Assembly (NCBI RefSeq): GCF_021347895.1
Contig: NC_067132.1
Coordinates: forward strand, 1,054,001-1,118,000
DNA length: 64,000 bases
Reading direction: 5' to 3'
Source: Acanthochromis polyacanthus
Lineage: Eukaryota; Chordata; Actinopteri; Pomacentridae
Shown here: piece after piece, positions 32,186 through 45,000 of the stretch
Position numbering within the stretch: position 1 is the stretch's first letter
Layout: every line of letters starts with the position of its first letter
The notes under the pieces: generated by a model
Databases searched by the model: none
Told to the model about the DNA's origin: nothing
The model's input: only the letters and a program-made list of their open reading frames with translations
Program-made: the position numbers and the translations under genes

Positions 32186-35100
32186 ATATGTGTGTGTGCG
32201 TGTGTTATATGCTACGTTTTGGGAAGAACCACAGCACACATTCGATATTTGGCATCTAACATACATGAGGAAACATGACTGGAATTTCTGTTTAATGAAA
32301 GACATTTTTTAGTCTTTTTTGGTGCTTGATAATGCTGTCCTTGTTGTAAAAGGAGAGCAGGCCTCTGATCTTGGTGTCGAAGACTAATTTCTGAATGTTT
32401 TTGTAACTGTTGCTGCTGCTTCTGAGTGATGTGTTGGATTAGTTTTAAACTCAAGCTCCACTTCTTACGCTGTTGTGATTGGAGGACAAACAACACATGA
32501 AACAGCTTTTGTCAGTATGCTACAATCTTGTATGCCCCTCTCTGGCAGCGTGACTTCTGACATGTTCACACTTGTTCCATGTTTAAAGTTATATGGCAAT
32601 TTTATCAAGTCCAGCCAAGTAAGATTCAAGCATTGTCATCATGATATTAAACACAAGTGTGATGAAGGTGTTTATTCAGCTTTAAGTCTGACACATTAAA
32701 CTGTGGTCCTATTACAAAGAATTCAGGAAGCCCCTCTTTCTTTCATCTGACTTATTATCTCTTTTGGTAGTTTTGTGAATTTGTTGCACAGATGCTTGGA
32801 TTTACAGGCAATTCTATTGGACAAAAATCAGAAGTTTAACCATAGCTCTCTAATGTATTTTATACATTTTGTAACACAGAAAACAACCATGAAATTGCAA
32901 TAAAGAGACATACCTTAAAGATTTACCATGCATAAAACATTTAATGTACCATTTGATTGTCAACGTTTTACCTTTGTACTAATGCCCATACATCCTCATT
33001 TCTTTAAAATTTTTGTTAGGGCTTTTAGACCATAGCTTTAATGAAACGGTTAGCACTTGTGTCTCTGCTGATCACCAAATAGAGCTTTTTCCTTTTTAAA
33101 GAGCAAACTATTGCTCTGGCTACCTAACCTGATTTGAGTGCCAGCTGCATTTCAGTCTGCACAAAACCAAGTTAAGGTCTTCTCGAACGGAACGGAACAG
33201 TCATAAAATACTGATTCCTCTGATATTGTGGGTCTTTGCCACCCTGTTTATTTCATCAATATGTCAATGTCAAAGACAAAATAAAGAGGGTTGCCTGCTG
33301 TTGGATGAGAAATCATTTCCTGGATTCTTGTATCTTGTGCACTGTGTGCTCACATTTTGGCCTAAGTCAGACAACTTTATTACCCTTTCAATTTATTTGT
33401 GTCATGTTGCTGTAGCAGGACCTGCAACATCTTGTTTATCGTAACCATAAAGAATGTTAGTGACAGAAGAACAATTGGTTCAAATTCAGTCAGACAGAAA
33501 CAAGGAGGGGGTGTATGAAGCTATTATAAAGTTGTGTGTGTAATGGGTCCCTAGCCACGTTCCTCGTCATCCCATCAGTCAGGTTTAAGACCACATGGCG
33601 CCCGGCAGCTCCAGCAAACCTTTTGGGACCTAGTATAGCTCAGAATTCAATGACACATCTTGACATCTTAAATTCAACAAGATACACCCACACCAACAAA
33701 GAAGGAGCCAGACCACTCTTCTGCTGTTTAATGTCTATTTCCACCTGCTCCTCTACCCTGTTTTTGTTCCTTTAAACTGTCTTTAGAGAGCTCAGTTTTA
33801 TTGTTGTCTTTAAGGTCCTGTCTGGAAAATGGAAATAGTTTTCCTTACTCTCTTCTTCACAAATGTGCCTGACTGTGTATCTTTTTCTTTTATTTCCACA
33901 GAGAGGATCAGAAGAGTTGAGTATGTACAACAGTCCCAACTCTGGCATGAGCAGTATCAGTGGTGAGTTTGTTCCAACCACCTCTGAATAGGGAGGGGAT
34001 TGATGGAATTTGCATGAAGCTACTTGATGAATAGTGGGAGGCAGCATTAAACGAAATCAAAGGATTAATAGGTGTTTGAAAAGTGAAACAGGATGTGAAT
34101 TGATCTGTTCTCTCAGGGGAGTCATTTAATGTCTGAATAACGTCACGCTCCTTAGTAGGTGAGCACCCACACACCACAACATGTCACTGGAACAGACATA
34201 GTGGATACCACTGCATTTTCATGCCTCCTCATCGTTTAGATGGTATCGGGAGCATCACAAAGAAAACTGCAGCTGGCATTCAAGATGACTGAAGGAGCCA
34301 CATTATCATACACAATAAGAGCAATGTTAAATGCGATACATTAGAGTTTGAGAGATTGTCTCTTTAATTATAATTGCAGTCTTCCATTGCTACACATTTC
34401 CTCCTCAAAGTTAATGTCACTCCAGGGACCTGTCTAGTAAAGTCAGGTGGCATTTATGTTAGGTAGTTATCAATTCTGAATAACCAGTCTTGCAGAGATG
34501 CACGGTAGATTAAAATGAAAATTTGTCCAGGCAACATATTTCAGCTTTATAAAAAAAAAAGGCATTGAAACAATATAACGTTCAACATTAAAGCTGAGTA
34601 GGTCAGTCGTTGTGCTACAAAACCAAGGCCAAGGTATATTGCATGATATTCTGTTCCAGTTGTTTAAACTGTAATGAGCTATCTATTGTGTTCTCTCAAT
34701 CACATTTTTGAATTAAAAATAAAATTGCTCGCTATCTCTGAACCAGGGTTATTAGGGTTTAATGTTTTGTAGAATTGTCATCATACATGTAAGCTGTATG
34801 GTTATTCCAAACTGGTTGAGCAGTCAGCATCTGCTATTCTGCAATCAGATGGGGAAAACAACTATCCAAACATGCCATGAAGCATGTTTTCTCTTAGTAA
34901 TCAGAATCCCGCGGCTACACTGAGCACGTAACATATGCAGGCAGTTTAGCAAATGAGTGCTATATCATTACTTTTCCACTATAATTAGTGACAGTGACTA
35001 CACCAGACATGAAAGCACTGTGGGAGTGGTGCACATGCGAAGCAGAGATGTCCAACTGACTCTTTTTTTCCTTTTTTTAAGTACAAAAAATGTAAATTTT

Positions 35101-38100
35101 AAAAGAATGATCACTTTAGTAGGAGCCAGCACCACTGAGAGAATAAAAAAGTCAGAAAATATTGAAAGATGAGCTAACACATTGTTGCTTTTGTGCAGAA
35201 TATAGAACAACTCCTACCTTATCTATTAAAGTTAGAAAGACTGCAAACTCGTCATTAGCTTTCATTCTTTCTAACTCTGGAGATTTGTCGACAGTTAAAA
35301 AATATGTAATATCATGAGCCTTTAAAATGGCCAGTTAGCATGGTATTGCACAGTTCAGTTAATCAGTGCTTATGCTAAAATTTTAGACGGGGCTTCCAAT
35401 GGCAGTGATAGTAAGAAGCTCAGGGTGGAGGAGGCCCCACCATCTCGTGTGATCCACATTAGAAAGCTGCCCAACGAGGCTTCAGAGGCTGAAGTCATTG
35501 CCCTTGGCCTGCCTTTTGGCAAAGTCACCAATATCCTCACATTAAAGGGGAAGAACCAGGTGAGTGGATGAAATAAACAGACAAGTTGCATTTGTCGATT
35601 TCTGTATAAAACCATTATTCACCATCAGTTTGACAACACAGATTAATTTATACAGTAGAGGTCAGTCCTGGACAAAAATACTTTTTAACCACAAGACAAT
35701 AATCAAATATTTGTGTCTTGAACTGTCAGGAACCAATTATTAGTTGACATCTTACTGTACCACACTAGTCCTTTGGACACATTCAGCCTTATTACCGACA
35801 AGTATATCTGAAACGTGTACAGCTCTATCCAAAAGCCTATCGTCTGTCTGCTCAGGAGAGCTGTACTTAGCTTTCGTTCCCTCAATTCTTGTCAACTACA
35901 ACTGCCTCTCACTGCACCAGTGTTAGCTAGTTGTGACTGAACTGCACCTGGCTCATTTTAATGTTGACACAACTAAATCTGTCGGTCTCATGATGTTGCC
36001 ACCTCAGTGGTTAATTACAGTTCACTCTGGTATGATGATGAGTAGGAGGACTCTGGTGAACACTTTACTGTTGTGACCTCCCCCCATGGAGGATTTTCTT
36101 AAATTACTTACCAAATCAATAAATTTTAATGAAAGAATGACGTGTAATTGTGGTAACAGTGTCGGTGAATATATGAGAGTTTTGTTTTCTCTGTTTCAGG
36201 CATTCTTGGAGATGGGGACAGAGGAGGCAGCCATCACTATGGTTAATTACTACACAACCGTTACCCCTCATATCCGCAATGTCCCTGTCTTCATTCAGTA
36301 CTCCAACCACAAAGAACTCAAAACTGATGCTAGCAATCAGGTTAGTAGAGCTGACTAACAGACTGCTGGGTTGGGGAAATGCTGGCACACGAAATGCATG
36401 TTTTTCATTATAAACAACTACTACCCACCTGTACACTTGCACTTGTAGAAAAGCTTAAAGGTGGTCTCTTCTCATGGACCTTGTTGGTACTTGGTTGGGA
36501 ATTAATATTGGTCCTCTTTACCCTTAGAATTGTGAAAGTAACTTCAGACAGTCTGAAGAAGACCTACAGCTATAATGGCTACCTGTTTAAATATATGACA
36601 GTATTTGGGGCATAGATGTCAGTGCATGGCCTACCGTCGTTGACTTAATGGTTTGTAAATGGGCTCATCTTGTCTGCTGTGCTTGTTATTGAGAATAGCA
36701 ATTGACACCTTGTGTTTGGCTGTAGCGGACCCAGGCAGTGCTGCAGGCAGTGTCAGCAGTCCAGTCGCCGAGCTCAGATGTGCAGGAGATTCTTGCTGCA
36801 GCCTGCAGTCCTGTACTACGGATCATCATTGACAACATGTTTTACCCCGTTACACTGGATGTACTGCAACAGGTGTGTAGCAGTTGTTGCGAGAATATTG
36901 AGCACTCATAAGCAGACTTTTTAAGTTTTCGTCGTTGTGTTTGCAGATTTTCTCCAAGTTTGGCACAGTCATGAAGATAATCACGTTCACCAAGAACAAT
37001 CAGTTCCAGGCCCTACTGCAATTCAGTGATCCTGTCAATGCACAGCAGGCCAAACTGGTAAGAGGTGGCTACTAGTCTTTATTAAAGATTTACTAGTCAT
37101 ACTTTTATTGCTAGTCTCTGGATGTGCAGTTAGTCGTTTGTGCTTTGCAGTACCAAATATAACATATGTGCATTGAGTATAAAGTTTATTTCCTCTGTCT
37201 GCCAGGCCCTGGATGGGCAGAACATCTACAATTCATGCTGCACATTGCGTATTGACTTTTCCAAGCTGGTCAACCTAAATGTCAAGTACAACAACGATAA
37301 AAGTCGTGATTACACTCGACCTGAACTGCCGGCTGGTGATGGCCAACCCAGTCTCGACCCCACAGTGGCTGCTGCGTTTAGCAAAGACTCGAACTCGCTC
37401 CTCGGTAAGATCCCAGGTAGATCACATTTTTATTATTCCTTCTAGAATATTGATGTTGTTACCCTGGCTTAATGCTGTTGAATGCACACACAATTATTTC
37501 ACAATCTGTATTCCTCTGGATTTTTTTCTATTGTCAAGAAAATACAATGTTCTTAGTCAAAGTGTTTTTGAACTTCAAACCTGAGTGTTTGACAGAGAAA
37601 AGTTTTGTCTTTCTCAGGGGAATATACCAGTGTGCACAATTACTAGGCTAAGAAATGTTGATGACAAATTAGGTACTTGCAGAACCGACAATACAGAAGA
37701 AAATACCTCCCAGTATGCAAATAGGTTTGGAAGTTGATTTTCAGTCTGTCTTGTTAAAGTGAGGTAGTTTGTTATGAATGATAGCAACTCTTAGCGTTCC
37801 CCCTCTCTCACTTTGCCATTGTCTTAAAGTGGTGTCCATTGGCCATCAGCGATCCAGCCATAGGTCTGTTCATGTGCTCTGTCTTGAGTTAATTTCATTT
37901 TGTCTGTCCATTAGGCCTTTAACAATCTGTCTTTAGGCGTTTTTTGATCCAATCTTGCCATTTCAAGTTGTGAATTTTGTTTATGTGGCGGGGAAGATGT
38001 TAACGACACTTGCCAGTGCTGCTTATCAATCTGGTACTTTAATGGTACTCTTATTGGTACATTTTAGTTTTTTTTGACAGGGAAAAAATCCTGACAAATA

Positions 38101-40356
38101 ATGAATAAAATTAAGATTGCTTTTTCTTATCATGCATACTCTAAATAACAGTTGTGAGTAGTACTCTGTAAGAGCATTGCTTGAAACAATCACTAATATA
38201 AATTAAATACAATTATTACAGTTACTTGCAAAAAAAGAGAAAGTAATAGTTTGATCAAATCACTATAAGGCACCGACGTATTGGTGATGGAAATGATCAG
38301 AGCACTGTGGACACTCCTAGCTGACTTAGGGTGAGGGTGGGGGACGCCCTGGAAAAGTCACCAGTCTCACAGAACTACACAAAGACAAATCCACCTTGAA
38401 CAGATATTAAATAAATGTCAGCACATTGTGCTGATAAAACCTCTTTGACCCTTCAATTTCTAGCGTAGAAGTAATGCAGGACTTTTTCTTTGACAGTATT
38501 TTCATGTGGGATATTAATACTTTTAGTGAAGAAAACCATTGAAGTACTTCTAACAGTGCAACACCAATATTCAGTTCAAGAAAGGGTAAAAATAAAGACA
38601 CACAGAGTTTGGCTGCAGCACCCTTATCACTAAGATCCTGCTGTTCTGTGTGCTCTTTACATGAAACTGAAATTCTGAGTGAGAGATCAGATGATGCTCT
38701 GATTTGCAGACTGAATTTATGAACACAGCCACAGTTAAGCAAATGGATGGGCAGTGTATACTTGTCATCATTAGCCTACTGTATGTTAGTGAGGGATGGA
38801 CTACACTATTTCTAAAGATTTCTTTGCACTGAAAAGGAGAAGCTTTCCAATTTCGTTATACACTGTATAATGACAATAAAGCGTATTCTATTCTATTCTA
38901 TTCTATTAAGCTCAGCGATCAAACTGTGCGTTTTTTTCATTTGCCTGTGATGAACGTTTGCCCCGTGGCTCGTTTAATACTTGTTCTTGGTGCATATCCC
39001 TTGTGTTAGGCGTGTTTTGAGCATTCTCTATCCATGTCTGTGCACACATGACACCTTGTGCTTCTGAACATTTTAGGAAGATTACAGTTATGGAATACAT
39101 TGACAGAGGAGGATAATGGCTTTCTAGTCACAAATTAAATGTAAAACTGGAAGCTCTACATTCCCAACTATTATTTTTACTATTGACTATTAGCTGTTTC
39201 AAGAATGTTGGATCAGACTAAGCATTTTACGATCTCTAACTTTTCAGTGCTAGTTAAATCTCTTTTTGGCCTTTTTTACTTAGTAATGCACACCTTATAT
39301 AATGGGGTAATTATTTTTGGAGACACCCAACCTCATTTCACAAATGCATATTGCCTGAAAATTATAAAATTTAATGATGCTTTGAAGTTAGTAAGTATTC
39401 ATAGAAATATCGATAAGGTCAGTAGTCACTTGCCTAATAATTGTGCACAAAGTGTAAACTTATAGTCACTGCCAAATAGTTCTAAAATATAATGCTGTGT
39501 GATTAGATTTCACATGGAGTGGATTTTTAATTAGATATTTTATTCAGATTGACCAGTTTAAATCATTTGTAAACACTATGTAGATGTCACTTTTTAAAAT
39601 TGTGAATGGTGCGTTTTCAGTGAATTTCAGTCCTAAACAAGGAATGTCAGTCATTTGCATACTGCGTTGTGATGCTATGACTTAGTGGAGGTGCTGCTCT
39701 CCATTCTATAATTGTTTGTCTGGTTTCTGTCAGGAGCCCTGAACCCTCTGAGTGCAGCAGCAGCAGCTGCTGCTGCTGCTGGGAGGGTGGCCCTTGCTGG
39801 ACAGGCGGGATCCAGCGGGGTCCTCCTGGTCAGCAACCTGAATGAGGAGGTTAGTAACACACATATGAACACCAGTAAGATGGACCACCTAAGGCTTAGA
39901 CTACACCACCCCGACCTACCACCTCCATCCATCTATTCTTCTTTTTTCTGTTGCTGGTTATGGTCAGTTGTTCTGTTTGTGGTGCCATTCCCATTGTATT
40001 GTCTTCTGTTAGCCTCTCAGGATACATTTAATCCCATGGTGGGATTTTTAAAAAGATGCACACTTGATCTTGGAATTAGTTCTTGAGGCAGTTAAACTAA
40101 ACTACTTAATTTGATGTATTTACCTATAGCACATCTGTGATCTTGGGATAGTTCAGCCTTTTCATGTATTACAACCACTTTCGAACTACATGTCAGAGTT
40201 GTGTTACTGGTCTCAGAAAATGTTGTCTTTCATGTTTAATTTAACTGTATTTTACTTAATTTGTTTAATTTTGTTTTATCTCATTCAATAGCTCATTGTC
40301 TCTATTTCTGACTTTCCAATCTGTCACTGGATGCCATTTTTCTTTCATACATACAT

Positions 40357-40405
<49 letters not shown>

Positions 40406-41571
40406 CTTACCCCATCCTGTGTTGTCTGTTCTGATCTCTGAACTGTCCCAAGGCACAAATAATGTTCCACCTCTGAAATCCAAATCTTTTAGAAGTAGAC
40501 TGTTGGTTTTGTTTTATGTAATATTTTCTTTGTCTAACCTTATCTTAGCTGTACTGTATCCTTTACATGCATAGGACCTTACTGTTATCTCTTTTTGTGT
40601 TTTTTTTCTCCTCCTTTTGAGTCAGTACTCAGCAAGTCCTCTGGCTCTCTTATAAACATAATGTTTCTGTCATAGCACCAGAACCCACCCGTCTTTCCCT
40701 CTCTGATGTTCTGCCCTTCCCTTCCCTTGTCAAACTGTATCTAACTCGGCTAACTGTCTCTCTTCTGTTTTTCTCTCTAAGCTCTTCTCACCTCTCCTCA
40801 GCTCATATGAAAGCTCATATGAAATCATTCTGTGGTCTCCTAACCCGTGTCTCAGTCCTGGGAACAAACACCTGCCTCTCTGAAATGCTTGCTTACTGTC
40901 TTTTCTCCCTCCTACCTTTTTGTTTTGTTTTGTTTTTTAAAAGTGTGACTTAAACGGCATCTAATTTGTCTTGCCTAATGTCTCTGTCTTTCCTTATTTT
41001 TGACTGTAACTCAGTGTGTCATTCTGGAGCCTTTTGACAGTATCTACACTGTTCAAACTAAACTCATGATGTTAAGATACTGTGCTGAAACTTTTTTGTA
41101 GCCTCTTGGACTTGTTTGAATGCCATGTTTTACTCAAATGGCCTTCACATCAAATCTTGCATGCCAGATTGTACAGCTAACACAGTTGAATTGCATGGTC
41201 TCTTAACTCATTTTTCCCCCTCAGCTTTTCACACTGTTGTAATGCCATTTTCACTTGCTGAGAGATTTTAGATCTTCAGTTTTCTAAGCTGCTGCATGTT
41301 GTTTTTATCCCATGGTTATGACTTTATATTGCTGATTTTATTATGATTTTCACATAAAAATACCTTTACCCCATGCTTGTCCAGGGTGAAAGACATTTTG
41401 GCGCAAGTTATTTGCTGTATTTTGACTAAAGAAAACATTGATCCAAGCCATTATCTCTGACCAAACTACCTGCATTATTCCAGTGTACTGACCTATATTT
41501 TATTTTTTGTCCCTCCTCTTCCTCACTTTAAATATTTTTTTATTTCCCCCAATTTGCATTTGACTCTGTTC

Positions 41572-41655
<84 letters not shown>

Positions 41656-42045
41656 CCATCTGCTGTTGGGGGATTTTTACATTTTTAACTTTATACCCTC
41701 TTCCTTCCACATTAACCAACCTCCCCTTCCTCACCAAAACCCTTACCATGACTCCTCCTCCACCGCCTGTTCCCCTCCTCCATGACCCACCACCTCCATC
41801 ACTCTCCGGGGGGAATACAAAAACCACCATTCCTCCTACCTACCTCCGTTCTGGATCGATCTGTCCATCTCTACCTCCGCTCCGCTCCGACTCTTCTACC
41901 TCTCTACCTGTCTCACGCTGCTTGTTGCTCTTCTCTCCCTCTAAAGATGGTTACGCCCCAAAGTCTGTTTACCCTCTTCGGTATGTTATCGTTAGCTCTC
42001 TCTCCTCTCTCTTTCTTTTTTCTTTCTTTCTTTCTTTCTTTCTTG

Positions 42046-42081
<36 letters not shown>

Positions 42082-45000
42082 GTCTCTCCATCTTCTACCT
42101 TTTCCTTTTTGTTCTATTTCCATTCTATCTTTGACACATTTGTCATTATTATTATTATTATTATTAATATTATTATTATTGTTATTATTACAAGCTTATG
42201 TATGTTTATTTGCGTACAGTAGTTTCTTTGATCAATTATAATATATTTTGCCCCCCCTCCTTAATTTGGATTGAGTTAATGTTTATTACTTTGCCCTAAA
42301 ATTCATTACATAGTAATCTGTTAATGCACTGTTGTGCTATTATTTTTGCATGCTGTTCTTATTTAGCCATCTGACACAACTTGACAACTTATCTGTTGAG
42401 AGGGCGCCTATTCTCTCTTTACCTGTTCTTTCTACACACCTCTTACTCTAAAGTCTACTGTAATCTACTGTGTGTACTCAGCCATTCTCTTTTCTGTTCC
42501 TTGTCTTTAAATATCCTTGTCTCCACTGCTAACTTTAGATTTTCTAACTGTCTGCTTTGTCTCCACTTCACCTCTTCTCCTCCTGCCTGCGGCTCTAATG
42601 CAGGCGTATATGGTGATGTCCAGAGGGTGAAAATTCTTTACAATAAGAAGGACAGCGCTCTCATTCAGATGTCAGATTCCAACCAGGCCCAGCTCGGTGA
42701 GTAAATTTCATCACCACCCAGTTCAGACATCCAGGTCTAAATGGTTTAAATATTTATGGGTCTATGATAGGATCAAATTAGGTTCAATAACTAAATCTGG
42801 ATCCAGTGTTAAAAGCCTCAGGATAAAATTTATAGAGGTGAGTTTTAGTCAAGACCTAGTCAGGAGTCAATACTATGTGTGTCATTAAAGTTCTTTCTGC
42901 TGCGATGGTATAACACAGTGAGTCAGTAAAAAAAAAAAAAAACTCTACTCACCTAACTGGACCTGCTGTGTGTCTTGTGAGATCACTTTGACTGTAACCC
43001 TCTGAGTGGCAAAAATGCTGGCCTTTATCCTTTACCTGCATACTGAGTGGTGTGATCACCAAGGGAAAAACAGTCACTTTTTCTGTTGGCTGACTTTTTC
43101 CTGGTTTTGGTGTTTGTGTGCTGTAAGCAAATGAAAGTATAATCCATTTCTCAACAGCTTCTTAACTTGTAAAATAAATTGCTGGATCTCATTCATTGAG
43201 CTAGCTGTATGGCAAGAACATTTGAAGAGAATTTCACGTAAATTTCATGTAAATTATCGTACTGGATAATGCCAAACTCTGTCATAATAAAATTTTAAGT
43301 CATAATGCCATCTTTGGACGAGCTAGCCTCTGCTACCTTTCTACTAGTCTAAAGGCAAAACATTGCTTGTTGAAGAAGTACCACTCATTTTACAATACAA
43401 GAAGTGTGGACATGTACTGTTAACAGAAAAGGTTTCTAACACTGAACAGTTAAAAAAAATAATAATAATTTGGTTGTGGCTCAAGCTAGATGCCACAATT
43501 AAGGAAAAGCCAGTAAAGCACATGCCATCTCAGACTTTTTCAAAAAAGTTGAACAGAAAAGATGTGTTAGATGCACTCTGTTCACAAAAGAAATTATGTT
43601 GTGGTAGTAATGGAACGCTTCTTCGGGACAAACAATAATTTAATAATGGCTATAATTCCATGGAGTAACTTGTGACAGTATTTGTATGGAGTGTGTTTTT
43701 GTCATTTATTTAAGAGTATATTAGCACCAACCTTTTATTACATGGTTATATTGCACGGTCACATTTTTATTCCAACTCTGGGTAGCTCTCTCTTTTTTAC
43801 CGTACCTGTGTTTACATCCTTTAAAGACAGACGAACATCCTCACATTCACACTTATGGATAATTTAGAGTTACCAATTAACCTCAGTATGTTTTTGGACT
43901 GTGGGAGGAAGCCGGAGTATCCGGAGAAAACCCACGCATGCACAGGGAGAACATGCAAACTCCATGCAGAAGCATCCTGTTATGGCCTCTTTAAAAGTTA
44001 GCAAATTAGGCTCAAACAAACAAAGAGACTGGCAATATATGAACAGGACACAGACACAGTGGGTGAGTTGGTGAAGGGAACAAAAACAACTTTATTTATG
44101 GATAATCCAACTAATCAGGGGAGAAAGAATGGTGAAAGGAAAAGGGCTGTAGCTGCTGGCCAAAAGAAAGAAAAGAGGGGTGGTGAACGGGGCTAACCCG
44201 GCAATGGGCTCTCGGACCAGTCACCATCCCTAACTAAACTCAGTCCCTCCAGGAATTCGTGATGTTGCGATCGCGCAAAATAAACTAATCTCCGCAAATT
44301 TTGCACGGCCTTGCAATTTTGTCCAATCACCGCAACTTTCCCGCTATTTTGACCCGCCTCCCGTGAGTTCCACCAATCATAGCACCTCCCAGCGCAAACG
44401 TAATGCACGTACGTCACCAAATTCACTTCCTTGTTTATGGTTTGAAGATGCAGACATGTGCGATACTAATGTCTCTCATTTACCAACAAAAATTACTGCT
44501 TAAGGCCGTGATAAACAATTAATTCACTGATGTTCTTCACCAAAGCGGAGCTAAACTGTTTTACACCCGTGTAATGTTGTGGTGGAATACAAAAAAACAG
44601 AAAAAAAAATCATCGATTGATACACACTGTTTTTTTAAACATGAAACATATTAGAACGGCTGAAATGAATGGACAACAGACCAGACAAATCACCACGATG
44701 GAAGCTGTTGCATCCAGATCCGTTAGAGCACTGAAAGAATGAGGTAAATTAGATTAATTATTCCACCAAAGAAGACGGTGGAGTTATGTGACGATCAGCG
44801 TATGTGAATTAGGCTTGGGCGGTATTACGGTAATACCGTATACTGTCGGTGTTTAAAAATAGCAGCGGTATCAGTTCCAATACCGTCATGAAAAAAATGC
44901 AATGGTGTGTGGCTTCCTTTATGAGAGAAGGAGAGAGAGCAGCGTTTGTGTATGTGTGAGCGGGGGAGAGCGAGATATCCGAGCGACCCTGAATGCAGCG

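Noticed and set aside
37401..37420. Alternative donor GTAGAT 13 nt after ptbp2 exon 8
   Set aside because: Its use would shift the frame relative to exon 9; the GTAAGA donor at 37405 fits phase and consensus better.
41748..42222. Frames of 128 and 146 codons overlapping ptbp2 exon 10
   Set aside because: They read the pyrimidine tracts (Ser/Leu/Phe repeats). The true coding part is the 34-nt exon in another context.
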